A stretch of DNA of 64,000 bases from Lindgomyces ingoldianus (Eukaryota; Ascomycota; Dothideomycetes; Pleosporales; Lindgomycetaceae): assembly GCF_010093535.1 (NCBI RefSeq), contig NW_022985166.1, positions 652,385 to 716,384 on the forward strand. Reading direction: 5' to 3'. Positions 10,691 to 24,174 of this stretch are shown here, in pieces. How positions within the stretch are numbered: position 1 is the stretch's first letter; every line of letters starts with the position of its first letter. The translations under genes and the position numbers were made by a program. The notes beneath the pieces were generated by a model. It ran no database searches. It saw nothing but the letters and a program-made list of their open reading frames with translations, and was not told the DNA's origin.

Positions 10691-11922
10691 ATGCTCTACA
10701 GGTTCTATCAAGCCTTCTCCCGCGACTCCGTATTCGTGGTTAGTGCTTTACTATTTGACCTCGATTTGATTGTACTGCTACTATCTTAATATCGAGGACC
10801 TCCTCGACTCAGACCGCCCCTAGACGAAGATCAGCCCGCAGATAAGCCCTTGATGAGCGCGATCTTGACGATGACGGAGATAATCTTGATGAAGAAGAGA
10901 GCGACGACGAAGAATATAGTGCCGATGAACAGGCGAATCTATTGGTGGCCCACTCATAACGGCGACGAACTAGACGAGTCTAAGAATTAAGGTACTTCCT
11001 ATGAGCCACACAAACGGGCCGGCTCTGCTGTGACCACTCCCCAGCGATTCGAAGAAGGGTGCCCTCATCACTTCGGAACTACTAACCCCGAAGTAATGGA
11101 CATTTTGTTTCGGAACGCCATGGTGGAGAAGAACCACTGGGCAGATAGCGCTCGGCAGGAATTCCTGAAGGAGGGTACGAAAGATAGCGATGCAAATGAT
11201 CGTGTTGAATTCGCCGACGACGGAGACGCACTTATGCAGTCGTTGGATAAGATGAAAGAGCTATTTCAGGTCAGGAATGCTAATGTCGCTGAGAGCGAGA
11301 GACCCATTAGCATGGCTGAGTTCATGAAGGAAGGAATGGCCTTAGGTGTCGGTCCGCCCACCTGGTGCAGCGATCGGATAGGAGAATCAAGCACTATGCT
11401 CCCAGATGGGACCAAGGTATGTATTGGAGGAAAACACATAGACCTCTGCGATCCCGATTTCACGATCTATAACGATGTCATCGTGCATCATCCTGTCAAA
11501 AATTCTGGTTGGAAGCGCTCTACCATCTACGGATATCCCAGGGAAGAGCACCCACCGACAGCCTCCCACACTGCGAAACCTGTCCCCAGTCTCGATTCCA
11601 TCTTCATTATCGTCAACTTCTTCGTTCCAAAGGGCACATCTTCGATTCCCGTCTATCGCCTCAACGCCATGGACTGAAGTATATCGGCTATAACTACGAG
11701 CGGGGACTCGCCGGGTTACGATCTTGCATACCATTAAGCGGAGCTCAATGGCGACGAGACCTGTGTATGGGGCGGAGGGTGGTCTAAGATTCAGGGCGGA
11801 AGGACGGGATATAGCAAGATGTGGGGGTTGAGGTTGGAGGACATGGTTTGGAAGGAGGCCTAGGGCGGAACTTTCCAATATGGGTTGAAGGAAGCATGCA
11901 CATTCCTGGATGGGTGAATGCA
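10691..11922 (+). pseudogene. Relic of a fungal kelch-like conserved protein
   Basis: The best preserved part is the frame 11,003-11,674, with PEVMDILFRNAM, ERPISMAEFMKEGMALG, GPPTWCSDRIGESST, LPDGTKVCIGGKH, DPDFTIYNDVIVHHP and STIYGYPREEHPPT. This order of motifs is, as far as I recall, that of a widespread uncharacterised fungal family with kelch-like blades. In the same frame the reading continues past TGA 11,675, TAA 11,732 and TAG 11,861 with ITTSGDSPG, WGGGWSKIQGG and MWGLRLEDMVWKEA, the last resembling a kelch strand. Upstream, 10,855-10,958 encodes an acidic stretch (DLDDDGDNLDEEESDDEEY) in another frame, and 10,691-10,738 could be the original first exon (MLYRFYQAFSRDSVFV) followed by a GT-AG intron. 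Several in-frame stops and at least one frameshift make it non-functional. The nonsense changes fit transitions such as CAA to TAA. Confidence 0.6.
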
Positions 11923-12693
11923 ACTACCAATTCAACAAGTCCAGTTCTCTACCTAAATATTGACAGCATGACTTCCCGCCATGTTCTGTAGTAGGTACCA
12001 ACATGCAGGGGAAGGAGTAGCCCGATTGGGTAAAGGCGATTCAACAAAAGTGTGTTTGTGCTGACAACTAAGTTTGATTGCAGCGGTAGGACAATTTGCA
12101 ATGGTCAATAGTCACGAAAAAGGATGTGCGCCATGTGTGGTTCTGCGTCCAACCAGCTGTTGTCTTCGTTATAGGTGCTGTCTGACCAAATCTGAGATGC
12201 GGGATGGGATGTGAAATCTGGCGATGGAAATTTGGTGTTGAATAGCGATTAGCCTAGATCTGGGATGGCGTTACTTGGCGTGGGCAGGGATGGCGCAGAG
12301 GCGCTGGCTGGCTGACGTGCATCGAGTCTCCACCCGCCAATACGACACAACAGAACGTCAATAATATCCCCATTTGACATTGACATTCCCTCACCCAATT
12401 CTTAGTTGTTCCGCTCTGGCGCATCCACTCGCCCTCCGCACTACGCTGTCGCCGCTGCGACCAGACCCGGCCGCTCTGTGACTGTGGACACATTGCGTCG
12501 AACAAGGCCGATACCTCCAACTCGCCCACAGCCCGCTCCGCCATACCCTCATGGCCACTAAGACTTAATCTGCGTCGTGCGAGCATGTCCAGAGAAGCTC
12601 CCTCCAACCCCAACACGCACACCCGGTGCGCACGTCTTCGAACCTTTCGGTAACGCCAGCGCGATTCAATGGGTAGTGGACAGCTAACTGACT
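11923..12693. other. Intergenic / promoter region of the FMP27-like gene
   Basis: No reading frame that I can support. The last 300 bases are C-rich pyrimidine-biased sequence typical of a fungal housekeeping promoter and 5' leader in front of ATG 12,694. No TATA box seen. Confidence 0.4.
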
Positions 12694-15600
12694 ATGGCGC
12701 TCCCCACCTTCTCGTTCATGGCGGGGCTCGCCCTGCTGGCCTACCTGTTGTCTTTCGTCCTCTTCGCATTCATTCGAGTCGTCACAGGCGTTTCTATACA
12801 GCGCCTGGGCTTCTCTGGTCTGCGCCGCATTGCCTTCACGCCCAAGGACGGCCTACGGATTGAGATCCGCGGCCTCGGCCTCACACTCCACCGCCCTACA
12901 TTCGCCCAGCCAACGTGGGTCAGCGTGGTGTTGACGGAATTGAAGATCACTGTAGACCTCAAAGCTCTGAGGGAGAAACCGCGCAAGAAGACGGCTTGGG
13001 GACAATGGACAAATGGCTCTGCGGACAAGCTCGTCGGTCGCAAGAGCTCCCCGGAGTCGTCAGCTGAGGAGGATGTAGCAGAGGACACAGGCGACGACGA
13101 CAACCAGAGAAGCAGGACATGGGATAGGCTCACCAAGGCGAAAGAGAGGATTAAGCGCTTGCACCGCAAGATAAATTGGATAAAACTGGTGGATCTGGTG
13201 GCTTCCACTTCGACACTTGTCATCGCCGACGTGGGCTCTTTGCAGGTCGGCAGCTTCACTGTGGCAGTAGACACCCGCCGAAAAACAGTGGATCGGACAC
13301 GACTATTCAACCACCGGAAAAAGCAAAATGCGAACAAGCAACAGCGGCCGGCAGAATGGATCTTCACGTCTCGGAGTATTCTGTTCACGCCGGAAGGGAA
13401 GGATTCGACTGAGGTTCTGGACCACTGCACTCTCAATATCCACGGGATGCTGTATAAGGAGCTCGATGGTCTCCGCGATGCTTCCATCGCCCTGAAGCTT
13501 GGACGATTAAGCATTCCGTACGACGATGCTAAACTTTGCATGGACCGCGCCAAGAAGTGCCGTGTAGCTGCGTCGAGGAAAGGAGGCAGTCTCAGCGAAT
13601 CCGAAATCTCCTTTACAGACGTCATCGAAGAGCTAGATCAGCCTGGTAGTCGCGAAGAGAACATTGTCCGCACGGTATCCGATTCGAAAGAATTTGCCAG
13701 CTCCATCCTTCGTGGTATCCACGAATTCCAATTCGCTGTGAGCTTCTTTGGCTTGACTAAGCAGATCGAGACCGGCCAACCGTCTGATCCTCCTGTCTTC
13801 ATGAACATGTCCATGAAGGAGGTGGGAATGGACCTTCTGCGACTGGACCCTCGAAGCCCTGCCCATCTCATGTACTTCTCGCCCAACGACATAGCCCACC
13901 AAGCTCTTCTTGCGGCTATCTCTGTCTCAGTCGGCATTGATGACGGCCACGATCATCCAGAACGACTTTTATACATTCCCATGGCAACTATGACTTTAAA
14001 TACTACGCTCCCTTCAAAAACCATTCAGTTTTCCAAAGAGAAGAATGTCGCAGAAAGGAACACTAATATTCTCTTCGCTAATCTTGTAATTACTTCTCCA
14101 TCGCTCGATCTTGATCCTAAGCATTTACCTCTAGTAATTGCGCTGTTCCGAAACTACGAATCACGTCGCAAGCCTCCCAAAATGCGGCAACAGAAGCGTT
14201 ATTTACTTCGGCGATTGTTACCCAAAGCCAGCATCAAGATTTCGATTCACGAACCCGTCATTCGTGTCACGCTGCCACCAATGGAACCTGAAAAGAAAGA
14301 TACAGACGAATTTGACCTACTCATCTCAGCCTCATCGTCCGTATCTCTCGACGTGGAATCCTCCCACTCGGCGGATGGCGATCTTCATTATGCACTTCTC
14401 TCTACTTTCCGAATGAACTCACAACAACTATATTACCAAACAGCTTCTAGCGAGAAGTATAATCTCCTTTTAACCGACCACCTTGAGTTTAAGCTGCAAC
14501 TGAGCGCGTCACCTGATGTGGTTGTGGTGGTGAATGGCATTGCGCAGACCTTCTCTGTCTACCTTGTACGCCCTGAAATTAGCGAGGGTCTCCGTCAGAT
14601 TGTTTCACAACTCCAAAAAGACGTGCGGAAGAGGCGCCCGCGAAGCCAAGGGTTGAACTTTTTACGGAAGCTCCCAGCTTGGCTCGTCAATGTCCAGCTC
14701 CAGGGATCTGACTTTAACATTGAGGTCGCTGGTACCGACCCTGAAGTTTCCAAATATGCTCGCGGTCTTGGCTTGCATCTTGAATCGTGGACTGCCGAAT
14801 ATCGCCAGAACAAGGGCGATGAGACTGACTCAAAGCCTTCTCGAAGACGGGCTCCTAGCAGAACAATCAATCGGGAGGAGTACCTGCTTCGCCCTTCAAC
14901 CCCATCTTCGCCAAGGAAGCAATTTGGTGATGGTACCGATGGCAGGCGTCTTGCCCTCCATTGGCAAGGACTTGAGGGTTTTGTTCTCGAAGCCGCTGAT
15001 CAATGGGAGCAAGAACCCTTCCTTTCCCTCCCGCGAATGGAGGTGGCCTTTACGACATCGACAGACAAGCAGGGCCCGATATTCCATATACATTCCTTCA
15101 TTCAAAGCTTGTTCTTACATTATTCCCTTTATCGCCATTTCGCTATTGGCGTGGCCACCATGGTCTTGAAGCAGTCCGTCAATTGGAAGCCTGAAGAGCA
15201 GAGAGAAGCAGCACCTGCACCACCTAGAACTGCCCGTCACCTCACAATTCCCTCTGTTGACGGTGACAACATCGACCCAACAACGGGGTCAAGGCGTGAG
15301 GTTGTTACCATTGACGTCAAGGCCCATTTCGTCCAGATCAAAGCGGAAATGCCCTCTGATCCACCTCTTATGCTTCATATCCATGGATTAGAAGCAGGAC
15401 GTCATCGATGGACAAACCCATTCCTAAGGTCGCGACTTCTTCGTCTCTATGCCGAGAATCCACATCTCAAACGCGTATGGAGTCGTGTAGTCAGCATAAA
15501 ATCACTTCGCACGGATTACAGGCATTCTCGAAGACGCTATGGCAACACCGTCACTGACGACAAGTCATTTGATATAGTGACGGACGCTATTCGCCTCGCG

Positions 15601-18600
15601 GTCCCGTATCAGTTGGTAGTGCATAAAATTTTTGACAACATTACAAATGTCGTCAAGACAGTCAAGCAATTACATCATCGTTTTCAAACTGGTAGGAATG
15701 AATACATCTTAGACAGAGAACCGGAAGGACCTAGGCAGATTCCCAAGATATCGCTACGAAGCCGCGCCCTTCTCTTCGAAATCGAGGATGGATCTTTTGA
15801 GTGGAAATTGGGAATCATTTACCGGTATGGACTTATGGAGCAGAAACAGAGGCTAGCACGAGAGCATGCTTTCGACTTGAAGGTTAGGAAGCTCCGTGAA
15901 GAAGACGATCGTCGAGGTACTTCGCGGCATCGAGCTAAATCGGCACACACTCGCCGTGGGCGAAGCAAGTCTAAAAAGGAGAAAGACTTAAGATGGCGTA
16001 GCAAGAGCGAAGACCCTAGTGATCGAGAATCACCCAGTCATCGCAAGCATGATCACCCCATGCGGTATGATAAGGAGGGCTACACTGGGTTGAGCGCAAC
16101 TTCCCGCACATCGATCGAGGAAGCCCTAGAAAAGTTAAATAGGCTGAATGCACAGACTTGGAAGAAACGGATCGATCACGCCTTAAACTGCCAAACCCGC
16201 ACCATGGACGACATCCGATCAATCTTCTGGGGCCTTGATGAGCTACCCGATGAGGTAGACCACAAGGAAAATATCCTTGCTATTCCGCAGCGTCCTGCTC
16301 TCACCGTGTTAGTGATCAGTGATCTGGAGATTTTGCTCGACAAGCCCTCGTTCCCTCTATCGGAATATCCGAAGTTCCTCAACCGGGTCGGAAAAGGCAT
16401 GCCATTTGACATGCAATATGCACTCCTTATCCCAATGCATGTTCAAATCAGTATGGGCGAGGCTAAGATCCAGCTACGAGACTACCCACTTCCATTAATT
16501 CACGTCCCGTCGATACGGTCAACACAATCGGCAAAATTACCGAGCCTCTCAATGAAGACAGACTTCATCATTGCCGAGGAGTACCGGAGCGTTGAATCCT
16601 CACGAGTCAGCAGAGTGGTCGTTGTCCCTCAAGAGAAAACCGCGGGCGGTGAATTTACCGGTGGTTTCGCAGTAGACGTCCGCAGGACTGTCGCGCCAGT
16701 GAAGACATATTCAGATATGACTATTGACATCAATTCAGCATACCCGACACGGATCACTTGGGGTACATCGTACCAACCAGCAATCCAGGACATGATGCAG
16801 GTTATCGAGAGCTTCACTAAGCCTGCAATAGACCCATCTGAAAGGGTTGGCTTCTGGGACAAGATCAGACTCACATTCCATTCTCGCTTCAATGTATCCT
16901 GGAAGGGCGACGGCGATGTTCATCTCATACTGAAAGGTTTGTTTGTAGCTTAACAATCGCTAAGTGATCAGTGCTGACTTTCATTAGGCTCTCGTGATCC
17001 GTATATGGTCACCGGCCACGGTGCTGGCTTCGTCATGTGTTGGCAGAACGATGTCCACTTAAGCATAGCGCAAGACGAAGATCCACGCAACTTCATGGTG
17101 GTTGATAGCGGAAGCTACGTGTTGGCCATTCCAGATCTCGGCCATTACGCACGACAGGAGGCAGAGCTCGAATCCCATGGTCACAGCGAGGGTTCCTCAA
17201 GCATCTCAAGCTACAAACAACTGGCCATTTTTAAGAAAACGATCATGAAGTTGAACGGAAATGTGAGATGGGTGTCAGGCCTCGTCTTTGAGCGGAACCT
17301 TGACAATGGGGGAAGATCGTTCACCTTCATACCTCATTATGAGGTTGTTCTCAAGCACCCCAAATACGCCAAGTCAACAGACGGAAAGGTATATGATCCT
17401 CAACATCCAATTTTCTCTTAACTGACTCTACGTAGCCGTACGATGCTTTCCATAGCTTTCGTAGCCACCATATTCATATGTCGCTCGCAATTGCCGCTCC
17501 TCATGACCGCGAGTGGTCCGTCTCCAATCTTGAGCCTTCAAAGACATACAACAGTGTCCATCTCACTCCTCGCTTCTTTACCCACTTCTTTAGCTGGTGG
17601 TCTATGTTTTCTGGCGCAATGTCTCTCCCCATTCGGCAAGGCAAACTTTGGCCAGGCGTTGAAAAGTCTAGTAAGAAGTTCGGTCGCCACCTCGCTACCA
17701 TCAAGTACAACCTGCTCCTTTCCCCACTTTACATGAGCCATGTCTATAAACACAAAGATGCGGAAGACTACGGACAGGGTATAGTGTCTGCTACCGGATT
17801 GAAGGCAAGGCTCGACAGCTTCATGCTTGATCTTCATCAGCGACGAGAGGAGTTCAGGACTATTGTTCAGGCACCCAAGAGTCAAGAAGATGACAAGCAG
17901 AATCAGACCACGGGCATGCGCATCAACCAAGTGCAACTAGACCTCATAAAAACGGACGTCCGAGCGGTATCGGCAAGTATTGGAGGCACAAACCCCGATG
18001 ATGTGAACGACGCCTCAGCAGAGACAGTTGCAGGGTATACCCTGGACCACGTAACCGCGGATCTATCGAAGTTCACCATTCCAGATAACGACCTGGGATG
18101 GATAGACATGGATGACTTCGTCGAGCTGGGGTGGATCCTGCCCTCAGATCGCAACCCAGACACCAAAATTCTCCCGCTCGCATTTGCTCCCCGTTTCACA
18201 TATTTCCGGCAGACTGATCACCAAGACAATATTTCTGGAGATACTCATCGTACCAGCCCCTTTGGGAACGAGCCTACACATCACTGCGTCATGTCTGCTC
18301 GAAACGATCCGCGGAGGGTACAATGCCATCTCATCGATCAACGTCTTGAGCGGGTCAAGGAGCAGATATCACAAAACCAACGTGCGATTGGTGAACAAGA
18401 GTTGATCATCATACGGGACAGTGAACATCAGGATGAAAATCGACGCCGCCTAGATTTACTCCGCAACCACGCAGGTGTCCTTCAAAGAAAGCAAGATTTC
18501 CTGCTATCTATGCACCAGAGTTTAGTTGACCGGTTAGATGCAAATGACCTTCGCGCTGTGCCTGATGGGGAGAAGGATGAAGATGACGAGTACTATGAAG

Positions 18601-21600
18601 CCCGCGAGGAATACGACCCTTCAGATTCTGATACCAAGGGCATGGATTCAGCGCCGATTGCTGACTATATTAGTGATTTCAATAACCGCTTTATCATCCA
18701 CAATGTTCACCTCAAATGGAGCAACTCGTTGCGAAACATTATTCTTCGCTACATTCATCAAGTCAGCCAGCGCCGTGGTTTCGTCTATTACATGTCCCGA
18801 AGAGCAGTTAAATTCATCTTAGACATCGTTGAAGAGCAGAATAGATCAAGACAACCTTCCACCTCCGGACCGAGCGAGATACCTTCTATGCAAACCCCGC
18901 TGTCGCCACAACAAGACGACGAGTTGAGCATACACTCTCGCGTCCAGCAGCTCCTCGACGATGGGAAGAAGTTCGTGAACGCCGATGACCCAGTCAATGC
19001 AGAAAGTGCCAAGACGGCACAGAACCGGATGGGAGATGATATTGCAATGGACTATGTTGCCCAGAATGCCTATATCGTGCGGCTCATTGCCCCTCAGATT
19101 CAGCTTCAGAGTGAGAAGAACACCAAAGCTGCTGTCCTTGTCACCGCCAAAGGTATGCAATTGAAGGTCATCCAGATCATGGACAAGGATAGAGTCATGG
19201 ATGAAGTCAGCGGTTTAATTCAACGCCGTTTCTCCGCTTCTATGAATAGTTTGCAAATATTTGTCACCAATTCCAGGACTTTTAGTGTAGAGGACATTCA
19301 CATGTACTCTGGCAGTACATACGGAACACCTGCCGGCTCCGCATGGCCCCCTTGGGTCCCTTTCGAGGTCATGTTCGAGTTTCATACCACTCCGTATGGT
19401 TTCCAGAGAGTCGTGCAAAGGACTTCCGCGAGTATGCGGTACGACAAATACAATACGCTTCGTCTGAAGTACAACGACGATGTCTCTGGCGGTGACTCTG
19501 GATCAGCTAAGAGCCCCGAGAATCTGGATAGCAGGATTGACCATTTGTGGGTTGACTTCCCTCACATCAGAGCGCTGTGCAACTCGAGGCAATACTATGC
19601 CATGTACGTCATTGTTCTCGACTTGCTTCTATACAGTGAACCATTAGAGAAGACCCGAAGCGAACGACTAGAGAAGATCATGCTGGCTTCCGACTTCAGT
19701 GATCTCACCGGTGCTCCAGACTTGGTTATCGGCCTGCAAGAGCGCATCCGACAGCTCGAGGAGATCAAGACGCTGTTCCAGATCAATGAGAAGTACCTTG
19801 ATAAGCAAGGCTGGAGTGACCGCATCGAAGTCGAAAAAGACCTCACAGTATTCGAAGACGAACTGTTCTTTGTCATGAAAGCCATCACTACCTCTCAAAG
19901 GAAAGTGGACGACCGCGCTCAGACGAAGCAATCGAATGGCCTGCTCCGATGGTACATTTCAGCATCAGAAATCGTGTGGCATCTTTTGAGGGAGGGTCAG
20001 GAATCACTCGCTGAGTTTCAGTTAAAGAAAGCGCTATACGACCGCACTGACAACAATGATGGTTCGAATCTCAACTCAATGGAGATTGAGCAGATTAGCG
20101 GACTCAACCTTCTACCAAACGCACTGTACCCTGCGATGATCACACCTTACATTGACAACAACCGCCCCTTCACCGAAGGCCGAGACACGAAGATGCTTAG
20201 GGTTCACTGGGTTATGCTAGAAGCCATTGCCGGCATTCCAGTCATGGATCACTTCGAGGTTAACCTCTTCCCACTAAAGGTGCAATTGGAGTACGAAATT
20301 GGAAAGAAATTATTTGAGTACATATTCCCTGGCATCAAAGACAGCTCTGCGGAGAATGGCGGCTTCTCTCCATTCTTAGTGAAGCACATGCTTCCTGCTC
20401 AGGATGACGGTAGCGATGGAGAGCAAGGCAACCCGCCGTCTTCGGACTCTCAGAGCCTGCACTCATCAATGGCCGAACACGACGCCGAATCGGAGTCCCT
20501 TAAACTGCGCTTGACGCCAACTCTGCAGCTCCCAGACCCACAAACCAAGTCCGCCAATAAAGCAAAAGCCGTGGCTGAAAAACGTCCTCATACGCATCAT
20601 CTCCGCATCTTCCGTGAGCTTCAATCTCGGTCCGGCGCAGATTTCCGCAAGACCCTCCATCCAGGACACGCGGGCTCCGAAACTATGTCCCTTAATGCAT
20701 CTCGACCGGGCAGCATCCGCACCAGCTCCAACATGTCCATCGTTACAACCGAATCCGACAAAACCTCCAAGCGATCTTTCCTCTACCGATCTGGTAGTGG
20801 AGAGAAGAGAAAGCAAGCTCGCTCAGATGATCTGACCCAAATGATGACGCGCGCCTCGAACTACATGACTCTCGCATACGTCAAGATCCCCTCCATGGTG
20901 CTCTGCCTCTCCTACAAAGGTAAAGGGCAGCGCAATTTCGAAGACGTGCACGATCTCGTATTCCGCATGCCCACTCTTGAGTATAGGAATAAAACGTGGT
21001 CGAATCTGGATCTCGCTCTGCAATTGAAGAAAGATGTTATAAGGGCGCTGATATCGCACACGGGTGCTATTATTGGGAATAAATTCTCGCATCATAGACC
21101 GAGCAGGCATCAGCAATCCCGTCTAAGGCAGATTGCGAATAGTTCGGCGATGCTGGGTACGAATCCAAATACGAGTCCTGATTTATCCGGGACGAGCGAT
21201 TCGAATAGTATTCGTGATCATAGCCCTACTGGGGAAGGGAGTGATGCGTCCGGGGAACACCAGCCGCGGAAGAGCTTTACGAGCGGGAGGGGCAGCGTGT
21301 TTTCGACTGTTAGTGAGAGCGAGGAGTATGAGAGTAGTATGAGGAGCGGGAGAAGCGGGCCGAGTGAGATTATGGGGAGTACAGGGAGTATGTTGAAGGG
21401 ATGGAGGGATGAGGAAGGGGCGGTGGAGGATGGGAGGGGGTTTGCAGATGAGATTAGTAGGGTCGATCAGACTGAGGTATGTCACCACCATATGTGCACA
21501 CATTTTCAACTGCGAAGAGTGTGCGGGTTTAGAGGAATTAGGGGCTAATTTACGTCTCTGGTGGAATAGCCTGATCATGCAACCATGCGATCGAGTTTTA

Positions 21601-21859
21601 GTCGCCACCTGACGCAAATCACGCAATTGGGCCCAAGGAGTATCAAGGATAGTGCGAGTTTGTTAGGCGATGATTCTGAGGATACGTAAGTCCACCCTTT
21701 CCCCCTACCACACTCTCCTCAACTTTCTTGGATGTTGGGATCAAGTTTTAAATGCGGTTGCTAATGATTTGAGGGGTGTATAGAACGAGGAGAAAGAGTA
21801 AACTATTGCTTGGGAAGAAGTTTTTGGCTGCTTTACCGAGTTCGAAGAGGGAATCGTAA
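12694..21859 (+). CDS. FMP27: FMP27/Hobbit (BLTP2-type) bridge-like lipid-transfer protein
   Basis: Five exons: 12,694-16,936, 16,988-17,388, 17,436-21,476, 21,570-21,685 and 21,784-21,859; introns of 51, 47, 93 and 98 nt, all GT-AG and phase-consistent, giving 2,958 aa. Yeast Fmp27 is about 2,630 aa; filamentous fungi have longer forms. The N-terminus is a hydrophobic anchor (MALPTFSFMAGLALLAYLLS) that would sit in the ER. The GFWDK motif that names the Fmp27 domain is at about residues 1386-1390 (ERVGFWDKIRLTFHSRF), just before intron 1. The WPPW motif of the second Fmp27 domain is at about 2185 (SAWPPWVPFEVMFEFH). Basic and Ser-rich low-complexity segments (about 1080-1150 and 2640-2870) are probably disordered. 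The C-terminus ends in a basic tail (RRKSKLLLGKKFLAALPSS). Members form a long hydrophobic groove that moves lipids between ER and plasma membrane at contact sites. Intact and apparently functional. Confidence 0.95.
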
Positions 21860-22532
21860 GAGGGAGAGAGGAGTTGGGGTATGCCCTTTGGTTGACTGAC
21901 TCTGCAATAGCTAAGGTATTTTAGTGCAGATTTATGGGGTCTTTGTCTTTCTCTCCCTAGCATGCACGCAGTTTAAGCATTTCTCGGTGTCGGCGCGTAG
22001 CCACTTGAGCGCATGGCTTTTGACATTCATTTTGCTTTTGTATGTACATGTTGAATTTGTTTTAATAAGGGTGGGTAGCATGGGTAAGCATAGCTGGGGG
22101 ATTGTTAGTTGATCCTCTTCTGGAATGGATGCGGGAAGACGCATCTGGCGTTCGAGGACCTAGATGTACCGAGAAACGTATGAGTCATTGAGCCTGAGAT
22201 CGATTAAAGAGATTAGAGTAATTGTATTGATCTTGGGGCTTGAGGCGATACTTTATGGTTGTAATATCTGCTTCTAGTCTTAGTCTGTTGGAAGTACGGA
22301 TGTCGGTGAGGTAGCACACTGAGGTCTTAGCTTTGCGTCTCTTGGGGGCGTGGATAGGTGCGAAACTTGGGAGGGGAGACGGAAAGGATTTCGACCCTAG
22401 TCGAGATAAAAAATACAGTGGGCAAAATGAATTTAAGTTGGTGGGAAAACGAGGAAGCAATCTGAGGGACATACAGCTGGGGTATCTTCTATATTACTCA
22501 GGTTCCTGTTTATTTTGATGCACCTGTTCCAT
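21860..22532. other. Intergenic region between convergent genes
   Basis: The FMP27-like gene (+) and the GPI protein gene (-) end toward each other here, so this is shared 3' flanking sequence. No ORF or RNA gene supported. Confidence 0.5.
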
Positions 22533-23354
22533 TCACAAGACAAAGGCCGTCGCAAACGCCACCAGCACCGCCGTCCAGCCAGCCATTCCCTGACCCGAGA
22601 TAGTCGCCGCATCCCCACCGACCTTATGCAACGTCACAGTCGTAACCGGTGCCCCCTTTGTCGCCGTAGCTCCGATGTCGGTGAATGACCCTATAGCGGA
22701 CACATTAGCTCTATCTCCACCAGTCCCTCTCTCCCATTTCCACCTCCTTCAACTTCATTGCCACTCCGAATTCAACTCACCAACAGCCAAAGTACTCTCC
22801 GTCGTCACCACCGGACCCTCCAACGACTCCCACCCGCCCGTAACCGTCACATCCTGTCTCCTAAGCCCGAATTTCGCATACCCATCGCCTTCTGTTTGCG
22901 TGCCTCTTCCCGCACCGTCGTAGCTGTAGGCGGAGCAACTCAACAACCCCACATCATTTACGCCGAGCCGTGGAGATGCCTGGGGCTGGATGTTGCAGTT
23001 CGTATGCGCTTTGTTCAAAGCCGACTTATGTGTGGCTGTGCTGGATTGCAGATCCCGAGCTACAAACCACCCTGTAGACACCTGTGTAAACGTCTGACTC
23101 TCGGTGCCGAAATACCTCGTCAAACACGGATCCCATTGTAGGGTTGGGGTTTGGAGGCTACTTGCTGGTGGTGGTGAGCAGGTTATGTGGTAGACTGTGC
23201 CAAATGGTTGGACGCCGGCAATGGAGGCGTGGTAGATGGCTGGGCCGGGGCCGTATGGGGGGATTAGGGTGTGGATTACTGATATGCTTGTTGGGGTTGG
23301 AGATTGTGCGAGGATAATGGTAGGGGTGATTAGGAGGAGGGGGAAGAGTAACAT
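22533..23354 (-). CDS. Predicted GPI-anchored secreted surface protein
   Basis: Two exons on the minus strand: 23,354-22,781 and 22,690-22,533, joined over a 90-nt GTGAGT...TAG intron at phase 1; 243 aa. The N-terminus is a clean signal peptide (MLLFPLLLITPTIILAQSP). The middle carries paired Cys residues (HITCSPPP, WDPCLTRYF, TNCNIQ, LLSCSAYSYDG). Only after splicing does the C-terminus become a classical GPI signal: small residues (ATISGQGMAG) followed by the hydrophobic tail WTAVLVAFATAFVL. Unspliced, the frame would end in ELNSEWQ without an anchor. The family looks like a common but uncharacterised Pezizomycotina wall or membrane protein; I cannot name it. Confidence 0.75.
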
Positions 23355-24174
23355 TACGCGAGGAGGGAGTGTTGAAGGGGATCAGGGGGGTATCATTTTC
23401 GGCTGGAAAATGGAGATTTTGCATTAAGTGTATCAAGGGTGGTAAGAGGATGAGTGTCGAGAAGGCGTCAGGAAATGCAACAGCAAAAGAGAGGAAAATA
23501 GGTAGAAACTTGACATGAGATATCACGCTAGGACGGGAATCCTTTGAGGCGGAGGGGTGCACAGCACATTCCCTCAGGATTCGCATCCCCCTTCTAGTGA
23601 AACAAACCTCGGGAGGCCTCGAAACGCAAAATCGAGTTTTGCGCATGCGATTGTGTGTTATTGAAGACTGTGGCAGCGTTGGAGTTGAAAATATTCTTAA
23701 GAAATAGTTGTGGGAGCGCCACTGCAAGTGTGATTTACGAAATATGTCCTTGTTGATGGATTGATGTTGCGGAATTCGTAGGAGGGAAGGATTCGTCAAC
23801 CTCATCCGTCGCAAGGCTAATCAGGCCCTAAAGTCCGTAGCACGTGATCGCCTAGTCATCTAAATAGCTACGATCAAGCAGGTCTGGCCCCAACTTCATG
23901 AGGAGGAGTATATGTAGAGTACTAGGAAATTAAGGAAAGGAAATAGTGATATGGAACTACTTACCCGTGCTACATCTCTAGAAGTTACAGCAAAGCGACT
24001 ATGGCACAGAAGCGGCAGAAACACAAGGATCGTAAATAGTGCAAGATGAAAGGTCGTCCAAAATTTTAAATTCGCAACCCGAGAAGTGGTATCTCCGCGC
24101 AACTATATATATACACCCCAAAGGGAAAATGCGCAAACTCATCATTATATTTACCAGCACCCCTGAGCAAGCCT
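23355..24174. other. Intergenic region
   Basis: Lies upstream of the GPI protein gene and downstream of deuterolysin, both on the minus strand. A minus-strand open frame at 23,158-23,814 overlaps the GPI gene start and has no coding character. A TATATATATA run at about 24,103-24,113 may be a TATA box but is 750 bp from the nearest start. Nothing else seen. Confidence 0.4.
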
